A DNA stretch of 64,000 bases, taken from NCBI RefSeq assembly GCF_006716675.1, contig NZ_VFPM01000003.1, forward strand, positions 248,001 to 312,000, read 5' to 3'. This stretch comes from Humibacillus xanthopallidus. Lineage in GTDB: Bacteria > Actinomycetota > Actinomycetes > Actinomycetales > Dermatophilaceae. Position numbers and translations under genes: made by a program. Within the stretch, counting starts at the first letter, position 1. The number at the start of each line of letters is the position of its first letter. Under the pieces are notes generated by a model. It saw nothing but the letters and a program-made list of their open reading frames with translations, had not been told where the DNA came from and did not search any database. Of the stretch, positions 35,609 to 44,177 are shown piece by piece.

Positions 35609-35848
35609 ATGCGGATGTACGAGATCGTCCTCGACGGTCAGCTGACCTCGGACCTGCCCGCCTCCGTGGGCGAGGTCGTCCGGCGACAGGAGCGAGGCGC
35701 GAGCGTCCTCAGCGTTCCCGTCGGTGAGAAGGCGACACTCGACGCCGTCCTCGGGCTGCTCGAGTCGCTCGGCATCGGCATCACGGCGATGAAGGAGGTC
35801 GAGGTTCCACCCGAGCCGCACGCGTCCCCGGGCCACACCGACGGCTGA
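35609..35848 (+). CDS. small ferredoxin-fold-like protein divergent from LuxR paralog 2
   Basis: A 79-residue protein from ATG 35609 after GAGGTGAG. It opens MRMYEIVLDGQLTSDLP and continues EKATLDAVLGLLESLGIGITAMKEVE, the same strand / helix / strand plan as the product of 40122 (YEFVLAEPLPP, then LHGLLDRFHAYGLTVLEMRQL). The family name is not known to me; an ACT- or ferredoxin-like fold is a guess. It shares an intergenic region and a palindrome with the LuxR gene. Confidence 0.7.
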   Translation: MRMYEIVLDGQLTSDLPASVGEVVRRQERGASVLSVPVGEKATLDAVLGLLESLGIGITAMKEVEVPPEPHASPGHTDG

Positions 35849-35882
35849 TGCCCGGGCGTCCCACCATCACGCCGAGCCCAAG

Positions 35883-35899
35883 TCATCCCCCTCGGGTGA
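35883..35899. promoter_or_regulatory. palindrome TCATCC-N5-GGGTGA
   Basis: TCATCCCCCTCGGGTGA, arms complementary except one pair, lies 65 bp before the DUF6325 gene (start 35964). It matches the 6-5-6 layout of the sites at 26274 and 60553. Confidence 0.5.
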
Positions 35900-35963
35900 T
35901 GCCATGCATTCCGGCGGTGAGTGACGCTCGGGACGTCAACCACATCCGTCAAGGAGGCAAGAC

Positions 35964-36440
35964 ATGAGTGTGAACGTCGACGTGGGGCCGATCGACTTCC
36001 TGGCCCTCGAGTTCCCCGGAGCCCGTCTGAACGGTGAGGGGATGGCCATCATCGTCGATCTCGTCGAGCGGGGCATCATCCGCGTCCTCGACATGAGGGC
36101 TGTCCTGCGCAGCGAGGACGGCACCATCACGGCTGCCGCCATCACCGATCTGGACGGCGACGGGGTCCTCGACCTCGCGGTCTTCGAGGGCGCCGAGTCC
36201 GGCCTCATCGACGAGGACGACATCAACGAGGCCGGCGAGCTCGTCCAGCCCGGTGACGCCGTGGCGCTGCTCGTCTACGAGAACACGTGGGCGGGTCCCT
36301 TCGTGTCGGCCATGCGCCGCGCCGGGGCCTCCGTGGTCGCCAGCGCCCGCATCCCCGCCGACGAGGTGATCGCCCGCCTCGAAGCCCTCGAAGCCGCAGA
36401 AGGCGCCGGCTCCGCCGAGCAGGCGACGGACGCCGACTGA
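35964..36440 (+). CDS. DUF6325 family protein
   Basis: A 158-residue acidic protein opening VDVGPIDFLALEFPGARLNG, with IIVDLVERGIIRVLDMRAVL and DAVALLVYENTWAGPFVSAM, the usual landmarks of DUF6325. Two related ferredoxin-like halves are suggested. It commonly precedes a SHOCT protein, as here. The function is unknown, but the pair is often expressed with general stress genes. It starts at ATG 35964 behind CAAGGAGG, 65 bp after a palindrome shared with LuxR and transporter loci. Confidence 0.85.
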   Translation: MSVNVDVGPIDFLALEFPGARLNGEGMAIIVDLVERGIIRVLDMRAVLRSEDGTITAAAITDLDGDGVLDLAVFEGAESGLIDEDDINEAGELVQPGDAVALLVYENTWAGPFVSAMRRAGASVVASARIPADEVIARLEALEAAEGAGSAEQATDAD

Positions 36441-36514
36441 CCCACACCCTCGCGCAGACCGAACCGGTCGGCGCACGCTCGAGCCACCCCTACGTCAGAT
36501 CGAAGGAGCACACC

Positions 36515-36814
36515 ATGGGACTTCTACGTGGAGTTGCCAGGACCGCCGTCGTCGCGGGGACCGCGACCGCGGTGTCGAACCGCGTCTCGCGCCGTCAGGC
36601 CGGGAGGTGGGCCGCCCAGGACCAGCAGGCCGCCCCGCCCGAGCAGCAGTATGCGGAGCCGCCGCCCCAGCAGTACGCCCCGCCGCCGGAGCCCGCCGAG
36701 GAGAACACGGGCGTGGATCTCGACGCTCTCAAGCAGCTCGGCGAGCTGCGTGACGCCGGCGTCCTGACGGAGGCCGAGTTCCAGGTGCAGAAGGAGCGGA
36801 TCCTCGCCCGCTGA
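36515..36814 (+). CDS. SHOCT domain protein following DUF6325
   Basis: A 99-residue protein from ATG 36515 behind GAAGGAG. A short N-terminal helix (LLRGVARTAVVAGTATAVSNRV) leads into a Pro/Gln-rich linker (QQYAEPPPQQYAPPPEP) and a C-terminal SHOCT domain (DLDALKQLGELRDAGVLTEAEFQVQKERIL). It is paired with the DUF6325 gene 74 bp upstream. The linker suggests that SHOCT acts as a tethered oligomerisation handle. No catalytic function is expected. Confidence 0.85.
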   Translation: MGLLRGVARTAVVAGTATAVSNRVSRRQAGRWAAQDQQAAPPEQQYAEPPPQQYAPPPEPAEENTGVDLDALKQLGELRDAGVLTEAEFQVQKERILAR

Positions 36815-36878
36815 CCGGGCCCGGGAGACGCACCGGCGGCCGCCTCCGAGCGGTTTCGCGGATCGACGTCGTCTCCGC

Positions 36879-36884
36879 TATGGT
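36879..36884 (+). promoter_or_regulatory. probable -10 of the tRNA-Gly promoter
   Basis: TATGGT in the context CGCTATGGTCT lies 40 bp before the tRNA 5' end. The tRNA-Val gene has CGGCTATTGTT at nearly the same distance (47246). A good -35 is not obvious. Confidence 0.35.
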
Positions 36885-36924
36885 CTTGCTCGCACCGGAC
36901 GGAGCCTCGCTCTGGCCGGTGAGT

Positions 36925-36997
36925 GCGGACGTAGCTCAGTTGGTAGAGCGCAACCTTGCCAAGGTTGAGGTCGCCGGTTCGAGCCCGGTCGTCCGCT
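36925..36997 (+). tRNA. tRNA-Gly (anticodon GCC)
   Basis: A 73-nt cloverleaf: acceptor arms GCGGACG and CGTCCGC, D-arm GCTCAGTTGGTAGAGC, anticodon arm CAACC-TTGCCAA-GGTTG with anticodon GCC, and T-loop GGTTCGAGCC. The discriminator is T; CCA is not encoded. It is followed by a strong hairpin. Confidence 0.96.
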
Positions 36998-37005
36998 CCG
37001 TGTGA

Positions 37006-37045
37006 CGTTGGGCCCCCTCGACCACCAGGTCGAGGGGGCCCAACG
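37006..37045 (+). terminator. 18-bp stem hairpin after tRNA-Gly
   Basis: CGTTGGGCCCCCTCGACC and GGTCGAGGGGGCCCAACG form a perfect stem with an ACCA loop, 8 bp after the tRNA. It is a clear intrinsic-type terminator, with only CCGTTT following. Confidence 0.85.
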
Positions 37046-37152
37046 CCGTTTCCAGCTGTCTCCCAGCGTGTCGATCCTGAGAAACCGCTGACTGATCGCC
37101 GGGCTGCAGGCATGATCAACCGTGACTCCTTAAGCCATTGGGGGTAGCGGTT

Positions 37153-39963
37153 GTGAGCGGTGGGACGCACACGCCGGCTTGGACGTGGCCCTCACCACGT
37201 CGTGAGCCGCCACTGCCGCCTACCCATCTGCTGCGCCGCGACCGCCTCGCTGCGCCGACGCCGCGGTCCAGGGCGACGCTGCGAGGTCACGGCACCGTCG
37301 TCGTCGTCACCGGTCTGGTCGGAGCCGGCAAGTCGACGCTGCTGTCGAGCTGGGCCGCGGACCTGCGGGCCGCGGGTCAGGGCGCCGGATGGGCGTCCCT
37401 GCAAGACGAGGACGACGACCCGGTCGTGCTCCAGGACCTCGTGCTCGGAGCCCTGCACGACGCGCTGCCGGCACGGGTGCGTCAGCAGCTGGCTCAGCCC
37501 GGCTCGACAGCCGAGGACGGCGACGGCACGGAGGCCGAGCGTGGACTGACGGGGCAGGTCGCCGAGGCGGTGCGCAGGGCGGGCGCGCCGATCTGGCTCA
37601 TGCTCGACGACGTCCAGGTCATCCAGTCGGACGGCGCGGTGCTCGCGCTCGACCGACTCCTCCAGTGGGCGCCGCCCAACCTGCACATCGTGATGGCGGC
37701 CCGGTCGGATCCCCGGGTCTCCCTCGGGCGCCTGCGCCTGCAGGAGCGGCTCCTCGAGATCCGCGATGCAGAGCTCCGTCTCGACGAGGACGAGACCGCG
37801 CAGCTGCTGGCGGCCGAAGGCCTCGACCTGTCGGGCGAGCACGTCCACCGGCTCTGGCAGCTGACCGAGGGCTGGGTCGCCAGCGTCGCCCTCGCCGCCA
37901 TGACGCTGCGATCGGGCCGCGACGTCGGCGGCGTCCTCGACGGCTTCGGCACCGACGGCGGACTCTGGTTCCTCATCGAGGAGGTGCTGCACGAGCTGCC
38001 CGAGGAGACCCACACCTTCCTGCTCGACACCTGCCTTCCGGAGCGCCTGTCCACCGAGATGGCCGAGCTGCTGAGCGGCCGTGACGATGCCGGACAGCTG
38101 CTCCACCACCTCGCGGACACCAACTCGCTCGTGTCGGTCTTCGGTGCAGAGGACCGGAGCTACCGCTATCACACGCTGCTGCGCGGCTACCTCGTCGCCC
38201 GCCTCGCCGACCTCAGCGGGCAGCGCAGCAGGGCTCAACACCTGCGCATCGCTCGCTTTCTCCACGCCCGGGGCGACGACGCCGAGGCACTCGACCACGC
38301 CATCTCGTCGCGCGATCGGTCCACCGTCTTCACGCTCCTGCACGAGGACGGGCTGCGGCTCCTGCTCGAAGGCCATCACGACGTGGTCGACCGCGCGATC
38401 GGGCACCTGCTCGAGAGCCCGAGCGACGAGCAGCCGCGTCGACGGTTCCTGCACGTGCTCGCGGCCATCATCGCCCTCGACTTCGGTGACCTGCCTCGGG
38501 CCGAGGCGCACCTCGAGAGTGCAGGCGGACGCTACCGGGAGCCCACCGCGCCTGCAGCGCCGTCTGCCGTGCTGCCCAGACGTCTCGACCGCCTTCTGTC
38601 GGCTGCCTGGCTCTACCGCGACCGGCTGCGCGGCGACCTGGATCCCGCGGTGGTCGACGCCGTGCTCTCGTCGGCGAGCCGCCTCGGCGGTGCCGAAGCG
38701 GTGGGGCAGTCCGACCTGCGCGCTTTAGAGCACGTCACGGCGGGCATCGCTCTCATCTGGCTCGGCCGCTTCGACGAAGCGGTGGCGGTGCTCGAGTCCG
38801 TGTTCGTCGACGCGGATGTGCGAGGTCACGACTTCGTCGTCATGACGTGCGCCGCGGCGCTGTCGACGGCACACACGGCGCTCGGCACCTTCGCCGAGAT
38901 GAGGCAGTGGGCTCAGTACGCCATCGACTACGCCACAGCTCGCGGGTGGGCGGCCTCCCCGCGCCTGGTGCCCGCCTATGTGTGCGCCGCGGCCACCGCC
39001 CACGACGGGCTCGACCCCGGGCGGGCAGCGGAGCTCATCGGGGTGGCCGAGGCGATCCTCGAGAGCGGGGCTGCCCCGCTCGACGCGCCGAGTGGAGCGA
39101 CCGGTGTCATCGTGGCTCCGGAGGTCGTCCGCTCGGTGCGCGCGGTCCGGTCCTTCATCGACTTCGACCGTGCCGCGGGCAACCCCGCCGAGCAGCGCCG
39201 CATCGTGCGGGCGCGACATGACGAGGTGCTCGCGCTCGCATCGGAGCGCTTCTCACGGACACTCGTCGCCTTCGAGGTCGCCGAGCACCACCGAATGGCA
39301 CTGGCGTGTGGAGAGGTCGACGCCGCGCGCGCCAGCGTCGAGCTGGCGGAGCGACGGCTCGGAGCGGGCGGTGAGACAGCGGTGCTCGCGGCGCAGCTCG
39401 CCGTCCGGCTCGACCGGGAGGAGGAAGCGCGTCATCTCCTCCAGGGAGTGCTCGCGAGACCCGAACGCGTGCCCGTGGTCCACCTCCGGGTCGTCGGGCT
39501 CCTCCTCGAGGCGTCCCTGGCCCACCGCAACGACCAGCCGACGGTGGCCCATGACGCGCTCCTTCGCGGGCTGGCGATCGCCCGCCGCCTGGGCTCGGTG
39601 CGCCTCGTCCTCGAGGTGGCACCCGAGGTCTTCGAGCTGCTCGTCGAGGGCCGCGGTCGCTTCGGCGCGGAGGAGGACTTCGTCGAGCACGTCATCGAGT
39701 CCGCGTTGACCGTCGCGGCACTTCACGAGCCGACCCACCGGTATGCCGTCTCGCGGGGCCCCGCTGCCGCCCCGGTGCTCACCCCCCGCGAGCTCAGCCT
39801 CCTCCAGGACCTCCCGTCGATGCTCACCGTGCCCGAGCTCGCCCGGGCCCGTGCCGTCTCCCCGAACACCGTGAAGACACAGCTGCGTTCGCTGTTTGCC
39901 AAGCTCGGCGTCGGCAACCGCCGCGAAGCCGTTGCCGAGGGCAGGCGCGAGGGACTCATCTGA
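37153..39963 (+). CDS. MalT-like LuxR family regulator (paralog 3)
   Basis: A 936-residue ATPase regulator: P-loop GLVGAGKS (about 54-61), a Walker-B-like IWLMLDDVQVI, helical repeats, and a C-terminal LuxR helix-turn-helix (LTPRELSLLQDLPSML, then VSPNTVKTQLRSLFAKLGVGNRREAV). The HTH is diverged from those of paralogs 1 and 2. The start is uncertain: GTG 37153 is chosen over TTG 37138, and neither has a strong ribosome site. It lies just after the tRNA-Gly terminator and is followed by a small partner gene at 40122. Confidence 0.82.
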   Translation: MSGGTHTPAWTWPSPRREPPLPPTHLLRRDRLAAPTPRSRATLRGHGTVVVVTGLVGAGKSTLLSSWAADLRAAGQGAGWASLQDEDDDPVVLQDLVLGALHDALPARVRQQLAQPGSTAEDGDGTEAERGLTGQVAEAVRRAGAPIWLMLDDVQVIQSDGAVLALDRLLQWAPPNLHIVMAARSDPRVSLGRLRLQERLLEIRDAELRLDEDETAQLLAAEGLDLSGEHVHRLWQLTEGWVASVALAAMTLRSGRDVGGVLDGFGTDGGLWFLIEEVLHELPEETHTFLLDTCLPERLSTEMAELLSGRDDAGQLLHHLADTNSLVSVFGAEDRSYRYHTLLRGYLVARLADLSGQRSRAQHLRIARFLHARGDDAEALDHAISSRDRSTVFTLLHEDGLRLLLEGHHDVVDRAIGHLLESPSDEQPRRRFLHVLAAIIALDFGDLPRAEAHLESAGGRYREPTAPAAPSAVLPRRLDRLLSAAWLYRDRLRGDLDPAVVDAVLSSASRLGGAEAVGQSDLRALEHVTAGIALIWLGRFDEAVAVLESVFVDADVRGHDFVVMTCAAALSTAHTALGTFAEMRQWAQYAIDYATARGWAASPRLVPAYVCAAATAHDGLDPGRAAELIGVAEAILESGAAPLDAPSGATGVIVAPEVVRSVRAVRSFIDFDRAAGNPAEQRRIVRARHDEVLALASERFSRTLVAFEVAEHHRMALACGEVDAARASVELAERRLGAGGETAVLAAQLAVRLDREEEARHLLQGVLARPERVPVVHLRVVGLLLEASLAHRNDQPTVAHDALLRGLAIARRLGSVRLVLEVAPEVFELLVEGRGRFGAEEDFVEHVIESALTVAALHEPTHRYAVSRGPAAAPVLTPRELSLLQDLPSMLTVPELARARAVSPNTVKTQLRSLFAKLGVGNRREAVAEGRREGLI

Positions 39964-40041
39964 GCCCAAGGGCCTGCACGCCACACGGCTCGACCCGGAT
40001 TCACGCAGGAGCCCGCGCGTAGTCACCCGGAGTCACCGGAG

Positions 40042-40058
40042 TCACCTGCACCGGGTGA
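40042..40058. promoter_or_regulatory. palindrome TCACCT-N5-GGGTGA
   Basis: TCACCTGCACCGGGTGA, with nearby extra TCACC half-sites at 40023 and 40033, lies between LuxR paralog 3 and the small gene at 40122. One arm base departs from the TCAYCC consensus. Confidence 0.45.
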
Positions 40059-40121
40059 CGCGCGGAGCAGCACGGTCGCGACAGGCTGGGGACGCCAGCC
40101 GATGCGATCCGAAGGGGTGTC

Positions 40122-40325
40122 ATGCGCTACGAGTTCGTGCTCGCTGAGCCGCTGCCTCCAGCTGTGGCGGCAGCTTTCCCGGAGTTGACGGAGTCGACGA
40201 CGACGAGCAGCCGCGGCACCGTCCTCTACGGCCCCATCACCGACCGGGCGCACCTGCACGGCCTCCTCGACCGCTTCCACGCCTACGGCCTGACCGTTCT
40301 CGAGATGCGCCAGCTCCCCGACTGA
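40122..40325 (+). CDS. small ferredoxin-fold-like protein after LuxR paralog 3
   Basis: A 67-residue protein: MRYEFVLAEPLPPAVAAAFP, then TVLYGPITDRAHLHGLLDRF and HAYGLTVLEMRQLPD. It has the same plan as the proteins at 35609 and 32420 and, like them, neighbours a MalT-like LuxR gene. The upstream region contains the palindrome at 40042. No catalytic residue is evident. The function is unknown; a small regulatory partner of the LuxR ATPase is a possibility to test. Confidence 0.7.
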   Translation: MRYEFVLAEPLPPAVAAAFPELTESTTTSSRGTVLYGPITDRAHLHGLLDRFHAYGLTVLEMRQLPD

Positions 40326-40384
40326 ACAGCGCTCGCCGGAGCGACAGCCGCCCGGCGGTCGGGCTCCCCGCCTAGAGTGACGAC

Positions 40385-41362
40385 ATGGCGGCATCCCGCG
40401 GCACCCCTGCGGTCGAGCTCGAGATCGAGGGGCTGCCCGTACGACTCTCGAACCCGGACCGCGTCTACTTCTCCGAGCGCGGCGAGACCAAGCTCGACCT
40501 CGCCCGCTACTACGAGTCGGTCGGCCCGGGCATCGTCAACGCGTTGCGGGAGCGACCGTGCATGCTGCACCGCTTTCCCAAGGGTGTCGATGGCCCGAAG
40601 GTCCACCAGAAGCGCCTGCCCGCGGGCGCGCCGCCGTGGGTCGAGACGGTGCGCCTCCACTTTCCGCGCTACGGGCTCCACGCCGACGAGCTCTGCGTGA
40701 CCAAGCTCGCCGACGTCATCTGGGCGGTGCAGATGTCGACCGTCGAGTTCCACCCGTGGAACAGCCGTCGAGCCGACACGGAGAGCCCCGACGAGTGGCG
40801 CATCGACCTCGACCCGATGCCGGAGTGCCCCTTCGACCGGGTGCGGCGCGCCGCCGAGGTCACGCACGAGGTCTTGGGCGAGCTCGGGGCGGTGGGCTGG
40901 CCCAAGACGTCGGGCGGCTCCGGCCTGCACGTCTACGTTCGCATCGAGCCGCGCTGGGGTTTCAAGGACGTGCGGCGAGGCGCCCTCGCCTTTGCCCGCG
41001 AGGTCGAGCGCCGGCTCCCCGACGACGTCACGACGACGTGGTGGCGCAAGGACCGCTCGCCCTCCGACCTCTTCGTCGACTACAACCAGAACGCTCGCGA
41101 CCACACGATCGCCGCTGCCTACAGCGTGCGCGGCAACCCGCGCGGCACCGTCTCGGCACCCCTGCGCTGGGACGAGGTCGCCGACGCCCTGCCCGACGAC
41201 TTCACGATCGCCACGATGCCGGCGCGCTTCGCGGAGCTCGGTGACCTCCACGCGGGCATCGACGACGCCATCTTCGACTTCGCGCCCCTGCTCGAGTGGG
41301 CCGAGCGCGACGAGCGCGACGGCCGCGACACGCCGCCCGAGCCCGAGCCCGAGCCCTCCTGA
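40385..41362 (+). CDS. LigD-type archaeo-eukaryotic primase/polymerase domain protein
   Basis: A 325-residue stand-alone polymerase domain (PolDom) of the LigD family used in non-homologous end joining. Motifs: SNPDRVYFSERG at the start, the metal-binding DLD in EWRIDLDPMP (Asp141, Asp143), GSGLHVYVRI, and SDLFVDYNQNARDHTIAAAYSVR. No ligase or nuclease domain is attached, and Ku is not in the window. The C terminus has a short Pro-Glu repeat. ATG 40385 lacks a good ribosome site, so a leaderless transcript is possible. It ends convergent with the CHAT gene. Confidence 0.92.
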   Translation: MAASRGTPAVELEIEGLPVRLSNPDRVYFSERGETKLDLARYYESVGPGIVNALRERPCMLHRFPKGVDGPKVHQKRLPAGAPPWVETVRLHFPRYGLHADELCVTKLADVIWAVQMSTVEFHPWNSRRADTESPDEWRIDLDPMPECPFDRVRRAAEVTHEVLGELGAVGWPKTSGGSGLHVYVRIEPRWGFKDVRRGALAFAREVERRLPDDVTTTWWRKDRSPSDLFVDYNQNARDHTIAAAYSVRGNPRGTVSAPLRWDEVADALPDDFTIATMPARFAELGDLHAGIDDAIFDFAPLLEWAERDERDGRDTPPEPEPEPS

Positions 41363-41432
41363 GCCGTATGCGTGGAGCGGGCCGGGCGGCATACCGCGGT
41401 CTGGTGCGCGCGGGCACTCAGGCCGGTGACCG

Positions 41433-43973
41433 TCAGTCCCGGGCGATGACGTAGGGCGGGGGAGCCTCGGGGTCTCCGACCGTGGGCTTGGGCTCCGTGA
41501 GGATCTCGCAGGTGCCGTCGGTGGGGCAGCCCACGAGGCGGTTGCGCCCGTCAGGTGTGACGGTGCTCAGCACGAGCGTGCGGGGGACGGGGCGCGTGCG
41601 ATAGCCGACCTGCACGACGGTCGAGCCCGACGGCACGCGCACCGCGAAGGCCGGCTTGCCCGTCGTGGTGTCGATGAGGAGCACACGGCTCTGCTCGGGA
41701 CCGGTCGGGGCCTTCCAGGCGATGGCGTAGCGTCCGTCGCCGGTGACACCCTTGAGCTCGAGTCCTTGGCAGTCGAGGTCCTTCGTCGCCTGCGACGGGG
41801 TGTCGACACCGACGACGGCGAAGCACTTTGTTCCGGAACCGCCGACGGCGGTCCTCGTCGAGTCGTTGAAGGCGACCATCTCGCTCTGGCGCCACTCGGC
41901 GGCCTTGCTCGTCGTCGTGTCCCAGCGGAACGTCGTGCCGTTGTCGGTGAAGAAGACCGCCGGGCCGGCGAAGCCGACCACCTCGGCGCCCGTTCCCACG
42001 CCCGGCAGGCTGGCGACCTCGCGGCCGTCGGTGTCACGCACGCTGAGGCGGCCGTCGTCGCCGTCGACGTAGGCGAAGCGACCGCCACGGTTCGCCTCGA
42101 CGCGGCTCCTGAAGTGGCCGAGGTCCTCGATCGTCGTGCCGCCGGGGTCCTCGAGCACCATCTTGACGAGTCCGTTCGACGTCACTGTCACGACGCGGTT
42201 GCCACCAGGGAGGCGCAGCACGTCAAGGGTGCTCCCGTCCGAGCCGCTCTGGTTGCTGCCGGCCGCGCTGTGGAAGTCGCCGTCCACGGCATACGGCAGG
42301 ACGAGCGCGCCGGTGGGCTCGCCTGTGGTCGGCAGGTCGACGGTGGGGATGCCGGAGATCGTCGTCGGTGAGCCGGTCGCCTGCGGGAACCCCGTGACAC
42401 CGGCGGACGGTGTCGGTGTGGGGCTCTCGCTCTGGTTGCGCCACACGATGGCACCCACAGCCGTGACGAGCAGGAGCGCTGCGGCTGCGGCTGCCACGAG
42501 CACCCGGCGTTGGTGACGGGGCGGGGCCGCCGCCCCTGGGGTGCTGGGCGGAGCCGGGGGAGTCGTCGCCGTGGCGGGGCCGGACTGTGTGGTGGGGCCG
42601 GCCTGCGTGGTGGGGCCGGCCTGCGTGGTGGGGCCGGTCGACGCGACCGGGCTCGTCGGCGTCTCCGGTGGGGCGCTCGTGTCATCCGGACGGACCTGTT
42701 CGAGCAGCTGCGTCACCTCGGCGTCGTCGGGCTTCTCCGCGGCGAGCTGCTCGAGGATGGGCGCCGCCGTCTCCGTGGCACCGGTGGCCAGCGCCGCTTT
42801 CGCCGCTGCATAGAGCGAGTCCCGGCGGTGCTGCTCCCCGGGCTGGGCGACACCGGAATGCACGAAGGTGAAGGGCTCGTCGGAGCCGCCGGTCGACCGC
42901 AGGAGCACAGCCGTGCCCCACTCGGACGCCTCGTCGGAGGTGGCCATCGCCTTGCGCACCTCGCAGATGGCGGCGTCGATGCCGAGGCCTCGGGTGAGGA
43001 AGGAGTAGAGCTCGTGGCTGAAGACGAGCGCAGCCCGGTCGCTGATCTCGGTCTGCATGGCGACGACCGCCGGCAGGCCCTGCCGCACGAGGGCCTGCCC
43101 GACGCCCGAGAAGGCATCACGGCCGGAGCTGCGGGCGCCCTCGCAGGCATTGAGGACGGCGAGCTGCATGTCGCGCGCGTCGTGGAGCAGGGTGCCGAGC
43201 CGGGCACCCGTGACGCGATGCGCGGTGCCGTCGTCGCGCTCGAGAACGAGCACGCCCTGGTCGAGCTCGCGGTCGAAGCCGCCGTGGCCGACGAAGTGGA
43301 AGACGTGGAACGGGTCGAGCAGGGCGCGCTGCAGTGCGGGAAGCGTCGCGTCGTCGAGGACGACGAGCTCGATGAGGCCCGCGTCGACGAGGTCCTTCGT
43401 CGTCGCCTCGAGCAGCTGCCGCTCGCGGTCGACGGCGAGCCGGGGCACGTCGCTGGGGCTCGAGATCATGACGAGCACCTGCAACGGCGGGTTGACGACG
43501 ACAGGCGGCGGCACGCCGAAGGCCTTGACCTGACGGATGATCGGCGTGCGGTTCGACAGGGTGACGAAGCGTCCGAGCTCAGCGGAGTAGAGGTACTCCC
43601 ACGGCACGGGCTGCAGGTCGGGGGCTCCCTCGAGATCCAGCCGGAGGCGCACGTCGCGGCCGGACCGCGTTGCTGCCTCGACCTCGGACCGGAAGGCCGA
43701 GCCGATGGCGCCGCTGAGCAGGGCGTCACCGAGGCGCTGGCCCAGCTCTCTCACGTCACCGACCCGCTCCGAGACCGGCACGAGACGGCGGGAGGCGACC
43801 CGCGGTGGGCCGACGGCCACCATGAAGCCCGCGAGCTCGGTCGCGCTGAAGGGCAGTGAGAAGGGTGCGGCCAGCGGCTCACCACCGGGGCCGTTGCGGT
43901 CCGGCACGCGCACGGAGTAGCCGGCGTCGTCGCGACTGATGACGACGTCGAAGTCGACGTACGGATCGTTCAC
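41433..43973 (-). CDS. CHAT (caspase-like) protease with membrane helix and C-terminal beta-rich domain
   Basis: An 846-residue protein. The N-terminal part is a CHAT domain with the His of HFVGHGGFD (about 228) and the Cys of VLNACEGARS (about 275), both in place. A helical spacer follows, then a threonine/proline-rich linker with GPTTQAGPTTQAGPTTQSG repeats, a membrane helix (VLVAAAAAALLLVTAVGAIVW, about 491-512), and a C-terminal domain with repeated VTVTSNGLVKMVL-, LSVRDTDGREVASL- and VLLIDTTTGKP-type strands, resembling a beta-propeller. The topology puts the protease inside and the propeller outside (inferred). The target is unknown. Confidence 0.85.
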   Translation of the reverse strand: MNDPYVDFDVVISRDDAGYSVRVPDRNGPGGEPLAAPFSLPFSATELAGFMVAVGPPRVASRRLVPVSERVGDVRELGQRLGDALLSGAIGSAFRSEVEAATRSGRDVRLRLDLEGAPDLQPVPWEYLYSAELGRFVTLSNRTPIIRQVKAFGVPPPVVVNPPLQVLVMISSPSDVPRLAVDRERQLLEATTKDLVDAGLIELVVLDDATLPALQRALLDPFHVFHFVGHGGFDRELDQGVLVLERDDGTAHRVTGARLGTLLHDARDMQLAVLNACEGARSSGRDAFSGVGQALVRQGLPAVVAMQTEISDRAALVFSHELYSFLTRGLGIDAAICEVRKAMATSDEASEWGTAVLLRSTGGSDEPFTFVHSGVAQPGEQHRRDSLYAAAKAALATGATETAAPILEQLAAEKPDDAEVTQLLEQVRPDDTSAPPETPTSPVASTGPTTQAGPTTQAGPTTQSGPATATTPPAPPSTPGAAAPPRHQRRVLVAAAAAALLLVTAVGAIVWRNQSESPTPTPSAGVTGFPQATGSPTTISGIPTVDLPTTGEPTGALVLPYAVDGDFHSAAGSNQSGSDGSTLDVLRLPGGNRVVTVTSNGLVKMVLEDPGGTTIEDLGHFRSRVEANRGGRFAYVDGDDGRLSVRDTDGREVASLPGVGTGAEVVGFAGPAVFFTDNGTTFRWDTTTSKAAEWRQSEMVAFNDSTRTAVGGSGTKCFAVVGVDTPSQATKDLDCQGLELKGVTGDGRYAIAWKAPTGPEQSRVLLIDTTTGKPAFAVRVPSGSTVVQVGYRTRPVPRTLVLSTVTPDGRNRLVGCPTDGTCEILTEPKPTVGDPEAPPPYVIARD

Positions 43974-44177
43974 CTGCTACCCCTCACCAGCGTCTGGACG
44001 GGCATCTCTCGGGGGACGGAGCGGCCGGGTCTCCGCGCTGATACCCCTACCCCCGACAGTGTCCTCCTCAGCGGCGGGTGATGATGGGCGAAGCGCCGCA
44101 CCATCGGACCGCCCCGACCGGGGCGCTTCGACGGCGTGCCCCACGGCTCCATCACCGACGACCAGAGGAGAACAGCC

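Noticed and set aside
36595-37170. Minus-strand open frame of 191 codons containing ARTGDLNLGKVALYQLSYVR
   Set aside because: This is the well-known false frame antisense to a tRNA gene (tRNA-Gly at 36925-36997). It also overlaps the SHOCT gene.
44040-44060. ATACCCCTACCCCC before the CHAT and peroxidase genes as a further copper operator
   Set aside because: There is no inverted arm (GGGGTA), and the neighbours have no copper link.
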